9,553 nucleotides of DNA from Campylobacterales bacterium (lineage in GTDB: Bacteria; Campylobacterota; Campylobacteria; Campylobacterales; Thiovulaceae), in assembly GCA_012963895.1 (NCBI GenBank), contig DTUW01000043.1, forward strand, positions 1 through 9,553, read 5' to 3'. Of the stretch, positions 7,616 to 9,553 are shown in pieces (positions within the stretch are counted from its first letter, which is position 1; each line of letters begins with the position of its first letter). The position numbers were made by a program, and so were the translations under genes. The notes under the pieces are model-generated. The model saw only the letters and a list, made by a program, of their open reading frames with translations, did no database searches and was not told where the DNA came from.

Positions 7616-7621
7616 ATTATA
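7616..7621 (-). promoter_or_regulatory. Possible -10 element for nrdB
   Basis: TATAAT is read on the - strand in the queD-nrdB gap, with a TTTTT run about 10 bases upstream. No good -35 is seen (TATCTA at the expected distance), which is common for vegetative promoters of Campylobacterota. A start about seven bases downstream would fall inside the upstream arm of the leader hairpin, so promoter and full hairpin may not act on the same transcript. Confidence 0.35.
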
Positions 7622-7637
7622 TTACTCGAAAAATAAG

Positions 7638-8219
7638 TTAGATATTAGTTGGATTTTGGAACGGAATTCCTTTCAGTAGTTTTGTATATAGTTCTCTATC
7701 GCTCCATTCGGACTGGATAGCATCGGAAAAGATAATATCAGATATTGCGATTCTCCCCATATTCTCATTGTATGCATCTTCTCGAAAGGCTTGGGCATAT
7801 CCTGTATCGGTTTCATGAACTATTACACTATTTAGCTTTACCTCTTTTTCTCCATTTACCATCTGATTTAGTTGGAGGAATCTATCTATTAGAACAAAAA
7901 GAACCCTACTAAGCTGTTCAGCCGATGGACTTACAGGGAGCAGTATCCACCGCTCACTAAATTTCTGCATATTTTCAATATATTCGGAATTGTCATTTTT
8001 CCAGATAGATATGGAGTGGTCGAAACTATCCACAATATCTTTTATATACCTTTTCATAAGCCCGAAATCATATACCATATGACCATTATCTAAAAAGTTG
8101 GATTGGAGCAATATTTCAGCTTTGTAGGAGTGTCCATGAACCGATTCACGACACCGCCGAGAGGTGCATTTCCGAACAATATGAGCATTCTCAAATTTGA
8201 ATAATTTTCTAATTACCAT
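7638..8219 (-). CDS. queD: 6-carboxy-5,6,7,8-tetrahydropterin synthase (queuosine pathway)
   Basis: Converts 7,8-dihydroneopterin triphosphate, made from GTP, to 6-carboxytetrahydropterin, the substrate of QueE. The chosen start gives 193 residues. Zinc ligands are His13 (FENAHIV), His28 and His30 (VHGHSY). Two cysteines, Cys18 and Cys23, precede HGH; the latter pair surrounds an insertion relative to the E. coli KCGRLHGH segment, and one is likely the catalytic Cys. Asp67-His68 (DSFDHS) and Glu136 (IVHETDTGYA) complete the active site. SPSAEQL matches the conserved NPTSE region. It is about 70 residues longer than E. coli QueD, through extra segments after DHS and at the C-terminus. An upstream ATG at 8243 would overlap queE by 25 bases; I prefer 8219, which forms TAATG with the queE stop and has AAAAGGG at 8226-8232. 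Confidence 0.9.
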   Translation of the reverse strand: MVIRKLFKFENAHIVRKCTSRRCRESVHGHSYKAEILLQSNFLDNGHMVYDFGLMKRYIKDIVDSFDHSISIWKNDNSEYIENMQKFSERWILLPVSPSAEQLSRVLFVLIDRFLQLNQMVNGEKEVKLNSVIVHETDTGYAQAFREDAYNENMGRIAISDIIFSDAIQSEWSDRELYTKLLKGIPFQNPTNI

Positions 8220-8962
8220 TAGTAACCCTTTTCTCCATTCCAAAGACGGATATGGATTCTATCGCTATAAATATAGCTATTTTTTATACAAAAATCGACA
8301 ACGGCTGGGCTGTTCTTTTCCAACTCCTCTCTATCTCTACCTATTGCCATGCAGTAGATAGGGATATTTGGAAATAGTTTCGCAATATCTGATATTTCCC
8401 TGTCCGCCCCCTGCAATATCGCTTTTTGGTCAATGGTGAATTTGAAAAATGTAGATTTGGAAATCCTCACTATCGACCTGATAGCCTCTATATTAATTCT
8501 CTTTTGGAACTCCTCCCCTGAGTTGGAGAGTTTCAAAGCGATGGAATAGGTGATATTTCGAAATATATCAATCTCTGGAACTGCTATCGTTCCATTGGTT
8601 TCGATAGTAATATGAAAATTTTTACTTTTCAGATATTGGAGAAATTGGAGAAAAACAGGATTGGATACATAGATTAGAGGCTCTCCGCCTGTGAGAACTA
8701 CATGGGAGATGTTTTGGTGATAGTGTTGAAAAATAGAGATTAGTTGGTCAAGATTCCCTATCTCTTGCCAACTACTCCTGAAATTGCTATCTACTGCATA
8801 GAAAGAGTCGCAACCAACTTTTTCAACCTCATCGACTATATACCTAGTTCCAAACCCTGCACATTTGAGGTTGCACCCTCCAAACCGAAAGAAGAGAGAG
8901 GGAACTCCTGAAAATTTCCCCTCTCCTTGAATTGAATAGAAGTGTTCTACAAGATAGAGCAA
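8219..8962 (-). CDS. queE: 7-carboxy-7-deazaguanine synthase, radical SAM, with displaced third cluster cysteine
   Basis: Rearranges 6-carboxytetrahydropterin from QueD to 7-carboxy-7-deazaguanine, on the way to preQ0 and queuosine. The 247 residues show FYSIQGEG (8-15) and FRFGGCN (25-31) at the N-terminus, TGGEP (91-95) for SAM methionine binding, and IETNGT (120-125), all QueE marks. The cluster motif is unusual: Cys30 and Cys34 keep the CX3C spacing, but the third position expected at residue 37 is Phe. The next candidate is Cys51 in GCDS, which resembles the CDT that normally follows the third cysteine, giving CX3CX16C. The start is TTG at 8962: an in-frame TAA lies two codons upstream and no ATG precedes the conserved region. 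It follows ctpA by six bases and overlaps queD by one. Confidence 0.9.
   Translation of the reverse strand: MLYLVEHFYSIQGEGKFSGVPSLFFRFGGCNLKCAGFGTRYIVDEVEKVGCDSFYAVDSNFRSSWQEIGNLDQLISIFQHYHQNISHVVLTGGEPLIYVSNPVFLQFLQYLKSKNFHITIETNGTIAVPEIDIFRNITYSIALKLSNSGEEFQKRINIEAIRSIVRISKSTFFKFTIDQKAILQGADREISDIAKLFPNIPIYCMAIGRDREELEKNSPAVVDFCIKNSYIYSDRIHIRLWNGEKGY
8226..8232 (-). promoter_or_regulatory. Ribosome binding site deciding the queD start
   Basis: AAAAGGG on the - strand lies six bases ahead of the ATG at 8219, inside the last codons of queE. It supports the shorter queD start and coupling through the TAATG overlap. Confidence 0.55.
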
Positions 8963-8968
8963 GAATTA

Positions 8969-9553
8969 CTATTTTCCTTGCATGATGATAAGTGAGCGGA
9001 CAATATCGATAGCTGTTTTTAGTTGGTAATCTTTGTATATCTGCTCTTGTGTAATGATACTTTTATTATCCTCTTCACTCTCTTTGGTGCTATTTGTATC
9101 TTTTCCATCTATCTTCTCTAACTCCTCTTGAAGATGTTTTTTTAGATTAGCTTCTCTAACTTCAAGGGTATCATCTTTTTTATGAGGAACTTCACCCGGG
9201 AAAACTTCAATATCAGGGGTTACCCCTTTTGCTTGAATGGTTCTACCACTCGGTAGATAGTAACGGGCGATAGTCAATTTTATAGCCTCTTTTCCGTCTG
9301 CGGTGATAGGCCAGATAGCTTGAACACTCCCTTTACCGAAACTCTTTTCACCAACTATAACTGCTCTTTTATGGTCTTGTAATGCTCCACTCACAATCTC
9401 ACTAGCACTTGCACTACCTACATCGATTAGAACTACCATAGGAATATCTTCATATGTTCCGAAGCTGTGAGCTTTATATACCTTTGTTTCTCTATTGTCT
9501 CGCCCCTTTTGAGACACTATTACTCCATCATCTACGAATAAATCTACCAATCC
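8969..9553 (-). CDS. ctpA: C-terminal processing serine protease (CtpA/Prc family, S41), N-terminus outside window
   Basis: A periplasmic or membrane-anchored protease cutting near the C-termini of its substrates. The visible 194 residues are the C-terminal part of the S41 domain; the signal peptide, PDZ domain and first part of the protease domain lie beyond the right edge. Numbered from the TTG at 9550 the catalytic pair is Ser48 in GSASASEI (codon 9409-9407) and Lys73 in FGKGSVQ (codon 9334-9332), 25 residues apart as in E. coli Prc. The downstream YYLPSGRTIQAKGVTPD is also typical of the family. The tail after about residue 130 is charged and low in complexity, probably flexible. The TTG at 9550 is not the true start, because the frame is open to the window edge in the middle of a conserved domain. 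Confidence 0.93.
   Translation of the reverse strand, partial: GLVDLFVDDGVIVSQKGRDNRETKVYKAHSFGTYEDIPMVVLIDVGSASASEIVSGALQDHKRAVIVGEKSFGKGSVQAIWPITADGKEAIKLTIARYYLPSGRTIQAKGVTPDIEVFPGEVPHKKDDTLEVREANLKKHLQEELEKIDGKDTNSTKESEEDNKSIITQEQIYKDYQLKTAIDIVRSLIIMQGK
8975..8979 (-). promoter_or_regulatory. Ribosome binding site for the TTG start of queE
   Basis: AAGGA on the - strand, within the last codons of ctpA, 12 bases ahead of the TTG. The spacing is long, so translation is probably weak or coupled to ctpA. Confidence 0.4.

Noticed and set aside
7585..7637. NrdR box or iron/riboswitch control in front of nrdB
   Set aside because: I looked for the palindromic NrdR pattern and a structured leader; only a possible -10 and a short hairpin are present in 53 bases.
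8220..8243. Longer QueD start at 8243
   Set aside because: It would add eight residues without similarity to the family and overlap queE by 25 bases. The ATG at 8219 has a better-placed ribosome binding site and a TAATG junction.
9548..9550. TTG at 9550 as the start of a short protease
   Set aside because: The frame stays open to the window edge, and the position corresponds to the middle of the S41 domain, so the gene is truncated by the window.

Overview
The window looks like chromosome from a Campylobacterota (epsilonproteobacterial) species. The evidence is the low GC content, a tightly packed nuo operon using ATGA and TAATG junctions, and QueD and QueE proteins of the form I remember from Campylobacter and its relatives. 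This placement comes from family resemblance only; the sequence contains no rRNA or other direct marker, and I cannot name a genus.

Layout, left part (+ strand): the window opens inside the 3' end of a coiled-coil gene (1-200). A near-identical complete copy follows (211-738, 175 aa) with five 33-bp (11-residue) repeats and a short hydrophobic C-terminus. Only 26 nt later begins the membrane arm of respiratory complex I: nuoJ (765-1298), nuoK (1295-1597), nuoL (1601-3472), nuoM (3487-5016) and nuoN (5016-6506). All five are full length and retain the charged residues of the proton path. The run ends in a hairpin that overlaps the nuoN stop codon.

Right part (- strand, converging on nuoN): read in the direction of transcription, these are the C-terminal part of a ctpA-type periplasmic serine protease (9553-8969, entering from outside), queE (8962-8219, TTG start), queD (8219-7638, TAATG overlap with queE) and nrdB (7584-6532, class I ribonucleotide reductase small subunit). 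QueD and QueE perform successive steps toward 7-deazaguanine, the precursor of queuosine in tRNA. NrdB makes the radical needed for dNTP synthesis; no nrdA is visible here.

The core genes are ordinary. The points worth a second look are the tandem coiled-coil genes placed directly ahead of nuoJ, with an uneven pattern of divergence between copies; a QueE whose third cluster cysteine is displaced by an insertion; an nrdB leader that can hide its own ribosome binding site; and two hairpins that contain the stop codons of both convergent genes. I found no convincing sign of a wholly new system, mobile element, RNA gene or CRISPR array. No gene-free stretch exceeds 300 bases.
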